Positions 44,491 through 53,789 of a stretch of 64,000 nucleotides of DNA are shown piece by piece. The stretch's first letter is position 1, and every line of letters starts with the position of its first letter. A program made the position numbers and the translations under genes. The stretch comes from JBFGFX01 sp965232455 (GTDB lineage Bacteria; Pseudomonadota; Gammaproteobacteria; Steroidobacterales; Woeseiaceae), in assembly GCA_965232455.1 (NCBI GenBank), contig OZ246981.1, positions 310,001 through 374,000 on the forward strand. Reading direction: 5' to 3'. The notes beneath the pieces were generated by a model, which ran no database searches, was not told where the DNA came from, and worked only from the letters and a program-made list of their open reading frames with translations.

Positions 44491-45144
44491 ATGGCGACAA
44501 AAAAGCCGATCGAGTATTCGGGAGATAGTGCCAAGGTTCGCTGGCACGGCGATTTGTGCATTCACATCGGCGAATGCGGGCGGGCAAAGGGTGAACTTTT
44601 CGTCGGCGGGCGCAAACCCTGGTGCGATCCGGATGCTGCTGGCGACGACGAAATCAAAGAGGTCGTTGAACGCTGCCCGACGGGGGCGCTGTCGGTCGAG
44701 TTCGAGGACGGATCGCGCGTGGAGCGGGCGGATCCGACGAATACGGTGCATGTTACTTACAACGGCCCTTTGTTCGTGCGCGGCGACATCGACATTGACG
44801 GCGCACCGGAAAACGCGCCGGGAACCCGTTTTCGCGCCGCGCTGTGTCGGTGTGGCGCATCGAAAAACAAACCCTTCTGCGATAACTCGCATATCGAGGC
44901 GGGCTTCGTCGACTACGGCGCCGTTGGTGAAACAGGTGACGAAGAGGCGGGAACCGGTGGGCCGCTGTCGATCAAACGCATCAAAAACGGACCGTTGATG
45001 TTGAATGGTAACGTATCGCTGCTTGCGAGCAGCGGGCGGTCGGCCTGGCGCGGCAGCCGCGTTGCGCTGTGCCGTTGCGGTGCGTCCGAAAACAAGCCGT
45101 TTTGCGACGGTCGGCATGCCAAGATCGGTTTCACGGCCGACTGA
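44491..45144 (+). CDS. Fer4_19 plus double CDGSH iron-sulfur protein
   Basis: The 217-residue protein has an N-terminal divergent 4Fe-4S mono-cluster domain (WHGDLCIHIGEC ... CDPD ... CPTGAL). Two CDGSH-type 2Fe-2S domains follow: CRCGASKNKPFCDNSH and CRCGASENKPFCDGRH. All Cys and His ligands are present; the first domain has Asn in place of the Gly after CD. It should bind redox clusters in the cytoplasm; the role is unknown. GGAG precedes the ATG. Confidence 0.92.
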   Translation: MATKKPIEYSGDSAKVRWHGDLCIHIGECGRAKGELFVGGRKPWCDPDAAGDDEIKEVVERCPTGALSVEFEDGSRVERADPTNTVHVTYNGPLFVRGDIDIDGAPENAPGTRFRAALCRCGASKNKPFCDNSHIEAGFVDYGAVGETGDEEAGTGGPLSIKRIKNGPLMLNGNVSLLASSGRSAWRGSRVALCRCGASENKPFCDGRHAKIGFTAD

Positions 45145-45181
45145 CGGACCGCATGCCGATTCCATCGCCTGGCAATACCCG

Positions 45182-46237
45182 ATGAAAGCCGCCGTATACG
45201 AGGAGTTTGGAGCGCCGCTCGCGGTCGTCGACGTGGCGGACCCCACGCCGTCTAGCGACGGCGTGGTTCTCGAGGTCAAGGCGAGCGGTGTGTGCCGAAG
45301 CGATTGGCACGGCTGGATGGGTCACGATCCGGACATCCGATTGCCGCACGTGCCCGGCCATGAAATCGCCGGCGAGATTGTCGCGGTCGGCGCCCGCGTT
45401 CGCCGATTTGCGCTTGGCGCGCGCGTTACGCTGCCGTTCGTCTGCGGGTGCGGTACCTGCGAGCAGTGCCGCGCAGGCAACCAACAGGTTTGTGACCGGC
45501 AGTCGCAGCCGGGATTCACTCATTGGGGGTCCTACGCCGAATACGTTGCCGTGCACTACGCGGACGAGAATCTCGTGACCCTGCCCGAAACGCTGGACCA
45601 CGTCACGGCGGCCAGCCTCGGCTGTCGGTTTGCCACCGCGTTCCGCGCCGTCGTCGCGCAGGGAAACGTTCGAGAAGGACACTGGCTTGCCGTGCACGGT
45701 TGCGGCGGTGTCGGCCTGTCGTCGGTCATGATCGCAAGCGCGCTGGGGGCGAGGGTTGTCGCCGTCGACATCTCCGGGGAGGCGCTCAAACTTGCACGAA
45801 CTGTGGGCGCAGAGTCCTGCGTGGACGCGGCTTCGAGCGCGGACGCCGTGGGAGCGATCCGTGAGATAAGCGGCGGGGGCGTGCACGTGTCGCTCGACGC
45901 GATGGGCAGCACCTCGACCTGCCGGAACTCGGTCGCCAGTTTGCGGAAACGCGGCAGGCACGTACAGGTGGGATTGATGACGGGCGCCGCTCGCAATGCC
46001 CCGATACCGATGGACGCCGTCATTGCAAACGAGCTGGAGATGGTCGGCAGTCACGGGATGCAGGCGAGCCGCTATGACCGGATGTTGGATATGATCGTTT
46101 CGGGCCGCCTGGACCCGGGCGCGCTCGTTCAGCGAACCGTCGACCTCGCACAGGCCGCCCGGGAGCTTGGCGATGAGACACCGAAGCCGACACCAGGCGT
46201 AACCGTTATTGACAGGTTCCGGAATGAACGTGTTTGA
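45182..46237 (+). CDS. Zinc-dependent medium-chain alcohol dehydrogenase
   Basis: The 351-residue protein is a medium-chain dehydrogenase. It has the catalytic zinc residues SGVCRSDWHGW and PGHEIAGE, the structural-zinc cysteines CGCGTCEQCRAGNQQVC, and the cofactor loop HGCGGVGLSSVMIA. It oxidises an alcohol or reduces an aldehyde with NAD(P). The ATG at 45182 lies 37 bp after the CDGSH gene. Confidence 0.93.
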   Translation: MKAAVYEEFGAPLAVVDVADPTPSSDGVVLEVKASGVCRSDWHGWMGHDPDIRLPHVPGHEIAGEIVAVGARVRRFALGARVTLPFVCGCGTCEQCRAGNQQVCDRQSQPGFTHWGSYAEYVAVHYADENLVTLPETLDHVTAASLGCRFATAFRAVVAQGNVREGHWLAVHGCGGVGLSSVMIASALGARVVAVDISGEALKLARTVGAESCVDAASSADAVGAIREISGGGVHVSLDAMGSTSTCRNSVASLRKRGRHVQVGLMTGAARNAPIPMDAVIANELEMVGSHGMQASRYDRMLDMIVSGRLDPGALVQRTVDLAQAARELGDETPKPTPGVTVIDRFRNERV

Positions 46238-46318
46238 TGTGCCGGGCAAGGCCACGACCGCCTGCTCCATCCAATCGGCGCCGGCAGCAACGCCGCGCCG
46301 GGGGACAATGGTTAACGG

Positions 46319-46846
46319 GTGAAAAATCTGACTTCTTCTACAACCGCGGTCTCTTTTGTCATCGCGGCGTTACTGTTTGTCGTCGCGAGCTGGATCGAAG
46401 GCGACCGACCCGTGCCTCCGCCGCCGGAGAATGTGCCGACGTTCCTCCGTGAGGTGAGGCCGGATTCCGCGATCCGCGACGACCTGGCGACGCAGAGCTG
46501 CCGTGATGCCGAAATCAGGCTCAAAGAGACGCTGGAAGCCTCACAGTACTGCGAGGTCGACGCGGACTGCACGATTTTCGACTACGGGTATCCAATCCAG
46601 TGCCTCACGTCGGTGGCGCAGACCGAGATCAGCGCGCTACGCCTGGAGTATCGTAACTACGAGCAAAGCTGCAGCTATCGGGTGTATTACGACTGTCCTT
46701 CGGAGCCGCTCGAACGTCACCCGGTTTGCCGCAACAACCGCTGCGCCGTTGAGCTGAGAACGCTGAATCTGCTCAGAGACCAGACGCTGGAGCATCTCGG
46801 CATCGATCCCGACGACAGTCCGCCGCCGCGTGGTAGTCGTCAATGA
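46319..46846 (+). CDS. Secreted/membrane-anchored cysteine-rich protein, unknown function
   Basis: The 175-residue GTG-started protein has an N-terminal hydrophobic anchor (FVIAALLFVVASWIEG). A Pro-rich linker leads to a domain with eight Cys, probably four disulfides (SCRDAEIRL, YCEVDADCTI, QCLTSV, SCSYRVYYDC, VCRNNRC). The pattern C..DADC ... C.NNRC recurs in small secreted bacterial proteins but I do not know a function. Confidence 0.75.
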   Translation: MKNLTSSTTAVSFVIAALLFVVASWIEGDRPVPPPPENVPTFLREVRPDSAIRDDLATQSCRDAEIRLKETLEASQYCEVDADCTIFDYGYPIQCLTSVAQTEISALRLEYRNYEQSCSYRVYYDCPSEPLERHPVCRNNRCAVELRTLNLLRDQTLEHLGIDPDDSPPPRGSRQ

Positions 46847-46895
46847 ATCCGGCGAGTCGCATCCGCTGCTTGGGGGCAGTTGAAGGGGAGCCCGC

Positions 46896-47645
46896 ATGAG
46901 CGGCGGCACGGTCATCGTGACGGGCGCAAGCGGCGGTATCGGTGCGGCGACGGCGCGCGCCGCCGCGCAAGCCGGTTACTCGGTTTGTCTCAATTTTCGG
47001 CGCAACGTCAAGGCCGCAGAGCAGGTGGCGCAACACATAGAGTCGGCGGGCGGCCGTTGCGCCGTCGTGCAGGCGGATGTCGGCGTGGCCGCGGAGGTAT
47101 CGGCGTTGTTCGACGCCGCCGAAGACAAGCTCGGCGCTTTGGTCGGCCTGGTGAACAATGCCGCGATCCTCGAGCCGCAAACCGGCTACTCCGGCATCGA
47201 TGCGGCGCGATTGCAGCGAATTTTGGAGACAAACGTAATCGGCGCGTTTTTGTGCGCCAAGGAAGCGTTGAACCGCATGTGCGTTTCCAAGGGGGGTGCC
47301 GGCGGCGCAATCGTCAACGTATCGTCCATTGCCGCGCGCACCGGCTCGCCGAACGAGTACGTGGACTATGCGGCGTCAAAGGGAGCGCTTGATACCCTGA
47401 CCGTCGGACTCGCGCGCGAGGTCGCGGCGGACGGCGTACGCGTGAACGCGGTTCGCCCGGGGTTCATCGCCACGGACATGCATGCCAAGGGCGGCGAGCC
47501 GGGGCGGGTGGACCGACTCAGGGGAATCATCCCGATGCGTCGCGGCGGCGAGCCGGAGGAGGTTGCAAACGCCATTGTCTGGCTTCTTTCAAAGGAGGCC
47601 TCGTACACGACCGGCGCGTTCATAGACATCGGCGGCGGCGTGTGA
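46896..47645 (+). CDS. SDR-family oxidoreductase
   Basis: The 249-residue short-chain dehydrogenase has TGASGGIG for NAD(P) binding, LVNNAAI, the Ser in IVNVSSIAA and the catalytic YAASK. The C-terminal MRRGGEPEEVANAIVWLLSKEASYTTGAFIDIGGG is FabG-like. Substrate unknown. AGGGGAG precedes the ATG. The next gene starts at the stop. Confidence 0.92.
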   Translation: MSGGTVIVTGASGGIGAATARAAAQAGYSVCLNFRRNVKAAEQVAQHIESAGGRCAVVQADVGVAAEVSALFDAAEDKLGALVGLVNNAAILEPQTGYSGIDAARLQRILETNVIGAFLCAKEALNRMCVSKGGAGGAIVNVSSIAARTGSPNEYVDYAASKGALDTLTVGLAREVAADGVRVNAVRPGFIATDMHAKGGEPGRVDRLRGIIPMRRGGEPEEVANAIVWLLSKEASYTTGAFIDIGGGV

Positions 47646-47647
47646 CG

Positions 47648-48187
47648 ATGACGGCCGGTCGGGAAGAAGCCGCGTCGAGCGGTTTTCCACCGATCGCCGA
47701 TCCGGGCATACGGGTGCTGATACTCGGCAGTCTTCCCAGCCGGCGCTCCATCGCGGCAGGGCAGTACTACGGTCATCCGCGGAACGCCTTCTGGCGGATC
47801 ATGGGAGACCTCGTCGGCGCGGGCCCGGACCGACCCTACCCGCAGCGGGCGGCGCGCCTGCTCGCGGCCGGAATTGGCGTCTGGGACGTTCTGCAATCGT
47901 CGATCCGGCCGGGGAGCATGGATGCCGACATCGACTTTCAATCCGCGAAGCCCAATGACTTCAGGCATTTTCTCGAGGAACACCCGGGGCTTGGTCGAAT
48001 CTGTTTCAACGGCAGAAAGGCTGCGGAACTGTTCCGACGCATGGACTGCATGCCCGGCCCGGCAACCTTCAACGGAATAGAATTCATTACCTTGCCCTCG
48101 ACCAGTCCGGCCTTTGCGGCAATGGCGCTCGAGGAGAAGATCGCTCGCTGGTCCGTTGTCATCGAGCCGCTCGAAACGGTAAGGTAG
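47648..48187 (+). CDS. DNA-deoxyinosine glycosylase (UDG superfamily)
   Basis: The 179-residue protein carries GFPPIADPGIRVLILGSLPS, then GQYYGHPRNAFWRIMGD, and the late motif LPSTSPA, all typical of the hypoxanthine-DNA glycosylase family of the uracil-DNA glycosylase superfamily. It should excise deaminated adenine from DNA. A GTG at 47642 overlapping the previous stop is an alternative start. Confidence 0.88.
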   Translation: MTAGREEAASSGFPPIADPGIRVLILGSLPSRRSIAAGQYYGHPRNAFWRIMGDLVGAGPDRPYPQRAARLLAAGIGVWDVLQSSIRPGSMDADIDFQSAKPNDFRHFLEEHPGLGRICFNGRKAAELFRRMDCMPGPATFNGIEFITLPSTSPAFAAMALEEKIARWSVVIEPLETVR

Positions 48188-48242
48188 CGCACGAATCGAC
48201 AATCCTGGTCGGGCATCCGGCTTGCACAACGAGGGGCACAAA

Positions 48243-48617
48243 ATGATTGGTTACGTAACGCTCGGTACGAACAAGATCAATGAGGCGGCGAAATTTTATG
48301 ACGCTCTGCTGGGTGAACTGGGCGCGAAACGGTACATGGACAGCGAGACGTTCATCGCATGGGCCGCCGGCACGGGTTCGCCGATGATTTCGATTTGCAA
48401 GCCGCATGACGGTAACGCGGCCACGGTCGGCAACGGCGTCATGGTGGCGATCCCCGTCAGTTCTCCGGAGAAGGTCGACGCCCTGTACGCAAAGGCGCTG
48501 GAGCTGGGCGGGACGGACGAAGGCGCGCCGGGACTCCGCATCGAGAATTTTTACGCGGGGTATTTTCGCGATCTCGACGGCAACAAATTGAACGTATTCC
48601 ATTTCAGCCAGGGGTGA
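48243..48617 (+). CDS. VOC (glyoxalase/bleomycin-resistance) family protein
   Basis: The 124-residue protein starts MIGYVTLGTNKINEAAKFYDALLGELGAK, the usual VOC opening, and ends GYFRDLDGNKLNVFHF. It has one VOC unit pair. Substrate unknown. GAGGGG lies 6 bp before the ATG, so this start is preferred to an ATG 21 bp upstream. Confidence 0.9.
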   Translation: MIGYVTLGTNKINEAAKFYDALLGELGAKRYMDSETFIAWAAGTGSPMISICKPHDGNAATVGNGVMVAIPVSSPEKVDALYAKALELGGTDEGAPGLRIENFYAGYFRDLDGNKLNVFHFSQG

Positions 48618-48706
48618 GCGCCGGCGGACCGACAGTGCGATCCGATACGTCCGAAACCATCGGCGGGCCGGCTGGTCCAACAGGCAAAGACCTGCGGAGT
48701 CGATGA

Positions 48707-49300
48707 ATGGAACAACGCAAATCCACCTGGCGTGCGGAGCTGCCCCAACTATTGATGCTGGTTGCGCTGATGCTGGCTGCCCGGTCCTCACTTGCGGACC
48801 ACTATTTCGTGCCCTCCGGTTCAATGGAATACACGCTGATGGCGGGCGACCGTGTGGTCGTGGACAAAAGAGCCTACGGATTGCGGCTGCCGTTCACCGG
48901 CCTCGAGTTGGCCGACGGCGATCCGGTAAGGCGGGGCGAGGTCGTTATTTTCGATTCGCCGCAGGACGGCAAGCGCCTGATCAAGCGGATCGTCGCGGTC
49001 GGCGGCGATCGGGTGGCGGTGCGGGACGGCCGGGTATTCATCAACGGCAAACCGCAGGCCGGCGAACTGGGCACCGAGCGTTTCGGCCCGCGGGTGGCGC
49101 AGCTGAACCTCGTCCACGGTGGCGGACCGAACATGGGCGCCGAACTCGTGCCGCCGGGGATGCTGCTGGCGGTCGGCGACCATCGAGGCAACAGTCACGA
49201 CGGCCGGGTATTCGGCTACGTCGCGGAGGACGAGGTTTACGGCCGGGCCATCGCCGTGTATTACCGCCGCGGCGAACGATTTGTATGGAGACGGCTCTGA
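48707..49300 (+). CDS. lepB: Signal peptidase I
   Basis: The 197-residue protein has one N-terminal transmembrane helix, the nucleophile Ser39 in PSGSM and the general base Lys93 in RLIKRIVAVGGD. The late box GDHRGNSHDGR is present. It cleaves secretory signal peptides at the inner membrane. It is shorter than E. coli LepB and lacks its second N-terminal helix. No lepA or rnc is adjacent, so it may be an accessory copy. Confidence 0.93.
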   Translation: MEQRKSTWRAELPQLLMLVALMLAARSSLADHYFVPSGSMEYTLMAGDRVVVDKRAYGLRLPFTGLELADGDPVRRGEVVIFDSPQDGKRLIKRIVAVGGDRVAVRDGRVFINGKPQAGELGTERFGPRVAQLNLVHGGGPNMGAELVPPGMLLAVGDHRGNSHDGRVFGYVAEDEVYGRAIAVYYRRGERFVWRRL

Positions 49301-49306
49301 CCTGGG

Positions 49307-49645
49307 TCAGAGCGCGCTATCGTCGGTTTCTCCGGTTCGGATCCGGATAACCTGCTCGAGGTTCGTGACAAATATCTTGCCGTCGCCGACCTTGCCGGTT
49401 TTTGCGCTCGCGGTAATTGCTTCGACGATCTCGTCCAGCCGGTCATCGCCGACGGCAACCTCGATTTTCGCTTTGGGCAGGAAATCCACGACGTATTCCG
49501 CGCCGCGATACAGCTCGGTATGACCACGCTGCCTGCCGAATCCCTTGACCTCGGTGACGGTCATGCCCTGAATGCCGACTTCGCTCAGCGCGTTGCGCAC
49601 ATCGTCCAGGCGAAAGGGTTTTATGATGGCGGTGACGAGTTTCAT
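49307..49645 (-). CDS. glnB: PII nitrogen-regulatory protein
   Basis: The 112-residue protein starts MKLVTAIIKPFRLDDVRNAL and has the T-loop FGRQRGHTELYRGAEYVVDFLPK with the uridylylatable Tyr51. It ends with the C-terminal PII block GDGKIFVTNLEQVIRIRTGE. It senses 2-oxoglutarate and glutamine and signals nitrogen state. No amtB is adjacent, so a GlnB rather than GlnK role is likely but not certain. It converges with lepB with a 6-bp gap. AAGGAAACG precedes the ATG. Confidence 0.95.
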   Translation of the reverse strand: MKLVTAIIKPFRLDDVRNALSEVGIQGMTVTEVKGFGRQRGHTELYRGAEYVVDFLPKAKIEVAVGDDRLDEIVEAITASAKTGKVGDGKIFVTNLEQVIRIRTGETDDSAL

Positions 49646-50031
49646 GTTGCGTTTCCTTGCCTGGGCCGTTGATCACAAATTGCTCGATAATACCGGGCGT
49701 CGAGGTTGCCCGATCTCATTCCGACGCGGCAATGCTAACAATCGGCGGGGCCGAAGTGTAGCCGACGCCAGTCGCGCATCGCGATCGCCCGTTCGCAACC
49801 CCGACCGTTTTCCGGCGCGAACTCTTATAGAATACCGGCACGGTGAGCACGGCGGTTCCGGGGGGCGAAATGGCGGACAAGAACACGATCGGCAAAATTG
49901 GCTGGCTGGACATCACGGTTGATGACGCGTCGGCGCTGTATCAGGAGCCGTAGGCCGCCTGAGGTCCGGGAGCAAACGGCGACGGGCCCGACAGACGGCA
50001 ATCACTTACTTGGTGTTACAGGCCCCAAAAC
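49646..50031. other. 386-bp region between glnB and luxR-type gene
   Basis: It holds the glnB upstream region (AT-richer near 49670-49690) and a TATAGAAT-like -10 near 49827-49834. It also holds the 27-codon VOC remnant (49870-49953) and the upstream region of the LuxR-type regulator. I see no RNA gene. Confidence 0.45.
49870..49953 (+). pseudogene. 5' remnant of a VOC-family gene
   Basis: An ATG with GGGGGGCGAA directly upstream opens a 27-codon frame, MADKNTIGKIGWLDITVDDA followed by SALYQEP and a TAG. The first 20 residues match the typical start of VOC proteins (IGWLDITVDDA) and the frame then breaks. No continuation of the VOC fold is seen downstream in any frame. It keeps its promoter-like and ribosome-binding sequences, so a short peptide may still be made. 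Confidence 0.55.
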
Positions 50032-50823
50032 ATGGTTAGTAAATTCGAGTCCCCGGCGTGGCACTCGGCGATCGCGGCGGCGATCGCCTCGACCGACGGC
50101 GCCGCCATGGGCGACGCTCTGGCTCAGGCTATCGGCGTGGTCGTCGATCACGAAGGGACGTGTCTGATCGCGTTTCATCGGGACGCCAGTCCCGAGGTCC
50201 TTCATCACACGCTGGAGCCGGCGGGCCGAAAGCACTATCTCGACCGATACCTTGCCGGGCCTTATCTGCTGGATCCCCTCTATCAGCTGGCGATGCGAGA
50301 CACGAAACCGAGCCTCTGTCGGTTCCGCGACGAACTTCCCGACCGGTTCCGCTCGAGCGAATACTACCGACAGTACTGCGAACGCACGCACCTGCTCGAC
50401 GAGATGGACTTTCTGGTCGAGGTTTCGCCAAAAACGACGCTGGCGCTGGTGGTCGGGCGACGGACGCGGCTGTTCACCCGGGCGGAGCTGCAGCGGCTCG
50501 AATTGATCGAACCTATCGTGCTGGCCTGCATCCAACAGGCATGGCGGCGAAAAACCGGCAGCCGGCACCGCAACGTCGAGTCGTCCAACATGCACAAACG
50601 CCTGACGGAGTGTTTTGATCGTTTCGGTGAAACGGTGCTGACCGACCGGGAGCGACAGATCAGCCAGTTGCTGCTACGGGGGCATTCGTCAAAGTCGGTC
50701 GCGCGGGAACTCGATATCGCACCCGGTACGGTAATGGTCCACAAACGGAACCTGTTCAGCAAACTCGGCATCAGTTCGCAATACGAATTGTTCTCGCTGT
50801 TCATCGACGATCTGGGCCGCTAG
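50032..50823 (+). CDS. LuxR-family transcriptional regulator
   Basis: The 263-residue protein ends with a LuxR-type helix-turn-helix (about 200-260: LTDRERQISQLLLRGHSSKSVARELDIAPGTVMVHKRNLFSKLGISSQYEL). The N-terminal 180 residues form a sensory-like domain without a motif that I can assign. It precedes the acyl-CoA catabolic genes on the same strand by 135 bp and may control them. Confidence 0.88.
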   Translation: MVSKFESPAWHSAIAAAIASTDGAAMGDALAQAIGVVVDHEGTCLIAFHRDASPEVLHHTLEPAGRKHYLDRYLAGPYLLDPLYQLAMRDTKPSLCRFRDELPDRFRSSEYYRQYCERTHLLDEMDFLVEVSPKTTLALVVGRRTRLFTRAELQRLELIEPIVLACIQQAWRRKTGSRHRNVESSNMHKRLTECFDRFGETVLTDRERQISQLLLRGHSSKSVARELDIAPGTVMVHKRNLFSKLGISSQYELFSLFIDDLGR

Positions 50824-50958
50824 CGGTGGGGCGCGCTACGCGAGACCTGCCAGCCGGTACCGTTGACGTGGTATTCAGAAAGCGCGGCGGCCGGCGGACA
50901 ATGGCGGTCTGAAAACGCGAGCCGTCCGGTCGCGTGTGCTCACTTAGGATGACAGGTT

Positions 50959-52116
50959 ATGTTCGATTTCGATTTCGGACTTGGTGAAGACATCGATATG
51001 CTCCGCGAGTCCGTGCAGGCATTTGCGGCGGACCGGATTGCGCCGCGCGCGCACGATATCGACCGGAGCAACGTTTTTCCGCGAGATCTGTGGCCCGAAC
51101 TCGGCCAACTGGGATTACACGGAATCACGGTCGACGAAGCCTACGGCGGCTCGAACCTCGGCTATCTGGCCCACGTGGTTGCCATGGAGGAAATAAGCCG
51201 GGCCTCGGCCTCTGTGGGCCTGTCCTACGGCGCCCACTCCAATTTGTGCGTCAATCAGCTGCAACGTTGGGGTACGGACGAACAAAAAAGAGCGCACCTG
51301 CCACCGCTGGTATCCGGCGATCACGTCGGTGCGCTGGCGATGAGCGAAGGCGGCGCGGGATCCGACGTGATGGGGATGCGCACGCATGCGCGGCGAGACG
51401 GCGACAACTACGTCCTCAACGGCAGCAAGATGTGGATCACCAACGCACCGGAGGCGGACCTCGTCATTGTTTACGCAATTACCGGCGGTTCGGAGGAAAA
51501 ACCCGTGTTGAGCGCATTTATCGTCGAGCGTGGCAGGCCGGGGTATTCGACTGCCCAGAAACTCGACAAGCTCGGCATGCGCGGATCGGATACCGGCGAG
51601 ATCGTGCTCGAAGACTGCGTCGTTCCCGCTGCAAACCTCCTGGGTGGCGAAGGGCGCGGCGCGGCGGTTCTGATGAGCGGCCTCGACTACGAACGGTTGG
51701 TGCTTGCAGCCGGACCGCTCGGGATCATGCGCGCGGCCTTCGATCTGGTCATGCCCTACGTGCACGACCGCAAGCAGTTTGGACGTCCGATCGGCACCTT
51801 CCAGCTGATGCAGGGCAAGATTGCAGACATGTATACGACGATGAACGCGTGCCGCGCCTATGTGTATGCCGTTGCCCGAGCGTGCGATCGCGAGCAAACC
51901 ACGCGCTTCGACGCCGCGGGATGCATCCTGATCGCGGCGGAAAAGGCGACCTGGATGGCCGGAGAGGCGATCCAGTCCCTGGGCGGGAACGGCTACATCA
52001 ACGAATTTCCCGCCGGGCGCTTGCTACGCGACGCCAAACTGTATGAAATCGGCGCGGGAACCAGCGAAATCCGGCGCATGTTGATCGGCCGTGAGCTGTA
52101 TGACGCAAGCGCATAA
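50959..52116 (+). CDS. ivd: Isovaleryl-CoA dehydrogenase-like acyl-CoA dehydrogenase
   Basis: The 385-residue flavoenzyme contains the IVD-type segment LSYGAHSNLCVNQL. The catalytic Glu245 lies in LDYERLVLAAGPLG, the position used in isovaleryl-CoA dehydrogenases rather than the later position of most acyl-CoA dehydrogenases. EGGAGSDVMGMRT and QSLGGNGYINEFPAGRLLRDAKLYEIGAGTSEI are present. It oxidises isovaleryl-CoA in leucine breakdown, passing electrons to ETF. mccB follows after two bases. Confidence 0.9.
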   Translation: MFDFDFGLGEDIDMLRESVQAFAADRIAPRAHDIDRSNVFPRDLWPELGQLGLHGITVDEAYGGSNLGYLAHVVAMEEISRASASVGLSYGAHSNLCVNQLQRWGTDEQKRAHLPPLVSGDHVGALAMSEGGAGSDVMGMRTHARRDGDNYVLNGSKMWITNAPEADLVIVYAITGGSEEKPVLSAFIVERGRPGYSTAQKLDKLGMRGSDTGEIVLEDCVVPAANLLGGEGRGAAVLMSGLDYERLVLAAGPLGIMRAAFDLVMPYVHDRKQFGRPIGTFQLMQGKIADMYTTMNACRAYVYAVARACDREQTTRFDAAGCILIAAEKATWMAGEAIQSLGGNGYINEFPAGRLLRDAKLYEIGAGTSEIRRMLIGRELYDASA

Positions 52117-52118
52117 AC

Positions 52119-53729
52119 ATGCCGCAGATAAAAAGCAAAACAAAACCCGACTCGAAAGATTTCCAGGAAAACGCGGCCGCGAATCGCCGGCTCGCCGAGG
52201 ATCTTCACGAAGTGCTTTCCCGGATATCCGTGGGAGGCAGCGAGGGCGCGCGGAAAAAGCACCTGGCGCGCGGCAAACTCCTGCCGCGCGACCGGATACG
52301 AACGCTGGTCGATCGTGATGCGCCGTTTCTCGAGCTGGGACAGCTGACGGCGTACGGTTTGTACGAGAACGAAGTACCGGCGGCCGGCGTCATCGCCGGA
52401 ATCGGCCAGGTCAGCGACACCGACTGCATGATCGTCGCGAACGACGCGACCGTCAAAGGCGGGACGTATTACCCACTGACGGTTCGCAAGCATCTGCGCG
52501 CGCAGGAGATCGCCGAGCAGAATGGCTTGCCGTGCGTTTATCTGGTCGATTCGGGCGGCGCTTACCTGCCGATGCAGGACGAGGTTTTCCCCGACCGGGA
52601 TCATTTCGGCCGGATCTTCTTCAACCAGGCGCGAATGTCGTCAATGGGCATCCCGCAGATTGCCGCGGTGCTCGGTTCGTGTACGGCCGGCGGCGCCTAC
52701 GTGCCGGCGATGTGCGATGAAGCCGTCATCGTCCGCAAACAGGGTACGATTTTTCTGGGTGGCCCGCCGCTGGTAAAAGCGGCGACCGGCGAAGTCGTCG
52801 ACGCGGAGACACTCGGCGGCGGCGACGTTCATTCACGTATATCCGGCGTTACGGATTATCTTGCAAACGACGATTCCGAAGCGCTCGAAACGGTTCGGGA
52901 GATCGTGTCGAACCTGAATTGGCGAAAGGCCGCGCCGCTGCAATTACGCGAGTCGAGGGAGCCGGCCTATCCGATCGATGAAATTTACGGCATCGTGCCG
53001 CGCGATTTTCGCTTCACCTACGACGTCCGCGAAGTGATTGCGCGCGTGGTTGACGGGTCGGAGTTACAGGAGTTCAAAGCGTTGTATGGGCCGACGCTGG
53101 TGTGCGGTTTTGCGCATCTCTACGGGTATCCCGTCGGTGTGATCGCCAACAACGGAATTCTTTTTTCGGAATCGGCGCAAAAGGGAGCGCATTTCATTCA
53201 GCTCTGCAACCGCCGGGGCGTCCCCCTCGTCTTTTTGCAAAACATCACGGGTTTCATGGTCGGCAGGCAGTATGAGCACGGTGGTATCGCCAAGGACGGA
53301 GCGAAGATGGTGAACGCCGTCGCAACGGCGTCCGTTCCCAAGTTCACGGTCATCATCGGCGGTTCTTTTGGCGCCGGCAATTACGCGATGTGCGGCCGGG
53401 CCTATGGACCCCGACTGCTCTGGACGTGGCCCAATGCACGTATTTCGGTGATGGGCGGTGAGCAGGCGGCGATGGTGCTGGCCACCGTCAAACGCGACGG
53501 TATGACCGCGCGCGGCCAGGAATGGCCGGAGGCTCAGCAAACCCGGTTCGAGAACAAGATTCGTAAACAGTACGAACACCAGGGCCACCCGTATTACGCC
53601 AGCGCCCGGCTCTGGGATGACGGCGTTATCGACCCGGCGGACACACGGCGTGTGCTGGGCCAGGCGATCTCCGCGTCGATGAATCGTCCAAGGGACGGCG
53701 AGTCCCCGTACGGCATATTCCGTATGTAA
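52119..53729 (+). CDS. mccB: Methylcrotonyl-CoA carboxylase carboxyltransferase (beta) subunit
   Basis: The 536-residue protein is a biotin-dependent carboxyltransferase with the MCC beta pattern: GLPCVYLVDSGGAYLPMQDEVFPDRDHFGRIFFNQARMSSMGIPQIAAVLGSCTAGGAYVPAM and FLGGPPLVKAATGEVV. The C-terminal half has NITGFMVGRQYEHGGIAKDGAKMVNAVA. It needs a biotin carboxylase/BCCP alpha subunit, which is not in the window. It follows ivd directly, as in leucine-degradation operons. Confidence 0.93.
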   Translation: MPQIKSKTKPDSKDFQENAAANRRLAEDLHEVLSRISVGGSEGARKKHLARGKLLPRDRIRTLVDRDAPFLELGQLTAYGLYENEVPAAGVIAGIGQVSDTDCMIVANDATVKGGTYYPLTVRKHLRAQEIAEQNGLPCVYLVDSGGAYLPMQDEVFPDRDHFGRIFFNQARMSSMGIPQIAAVLGSCTAGGAYVPAMCDEAVIVRKQGTIFLGGPPLVKAATGEVVDAETLGGGDVHSRISGVTDYLANDDSEALETVREIVSNLNWRKAAPLQLRESREPAYPIDEIYGIVPRDFRFTYDVREVIARVVDGSELQEFKALYGPTLVCGFAHLYGYPVGVIANNGILFSESAQKGAHFIQLCNRRGVPLVFLQNITGFMVGRQYEHGGIAKDGAKMVNAVATASVPKFTVIIGGSFGAGNYAMCGRAYGPRLLWTWPNARISVMGGEQAAMVLATVKRDGMTARGQEWPEAQQTRFENKIRKQYEHQGHPYYASARLWDDGVIDPADTRRVLGQAISASMNRPRDGESPYGIFRM

Positions 53730-53789
53730 GGTTAACGGCCCGTCCAGCTGGGTTATGATGCCGGCAATATCACTGTCAGGAATATGCCG

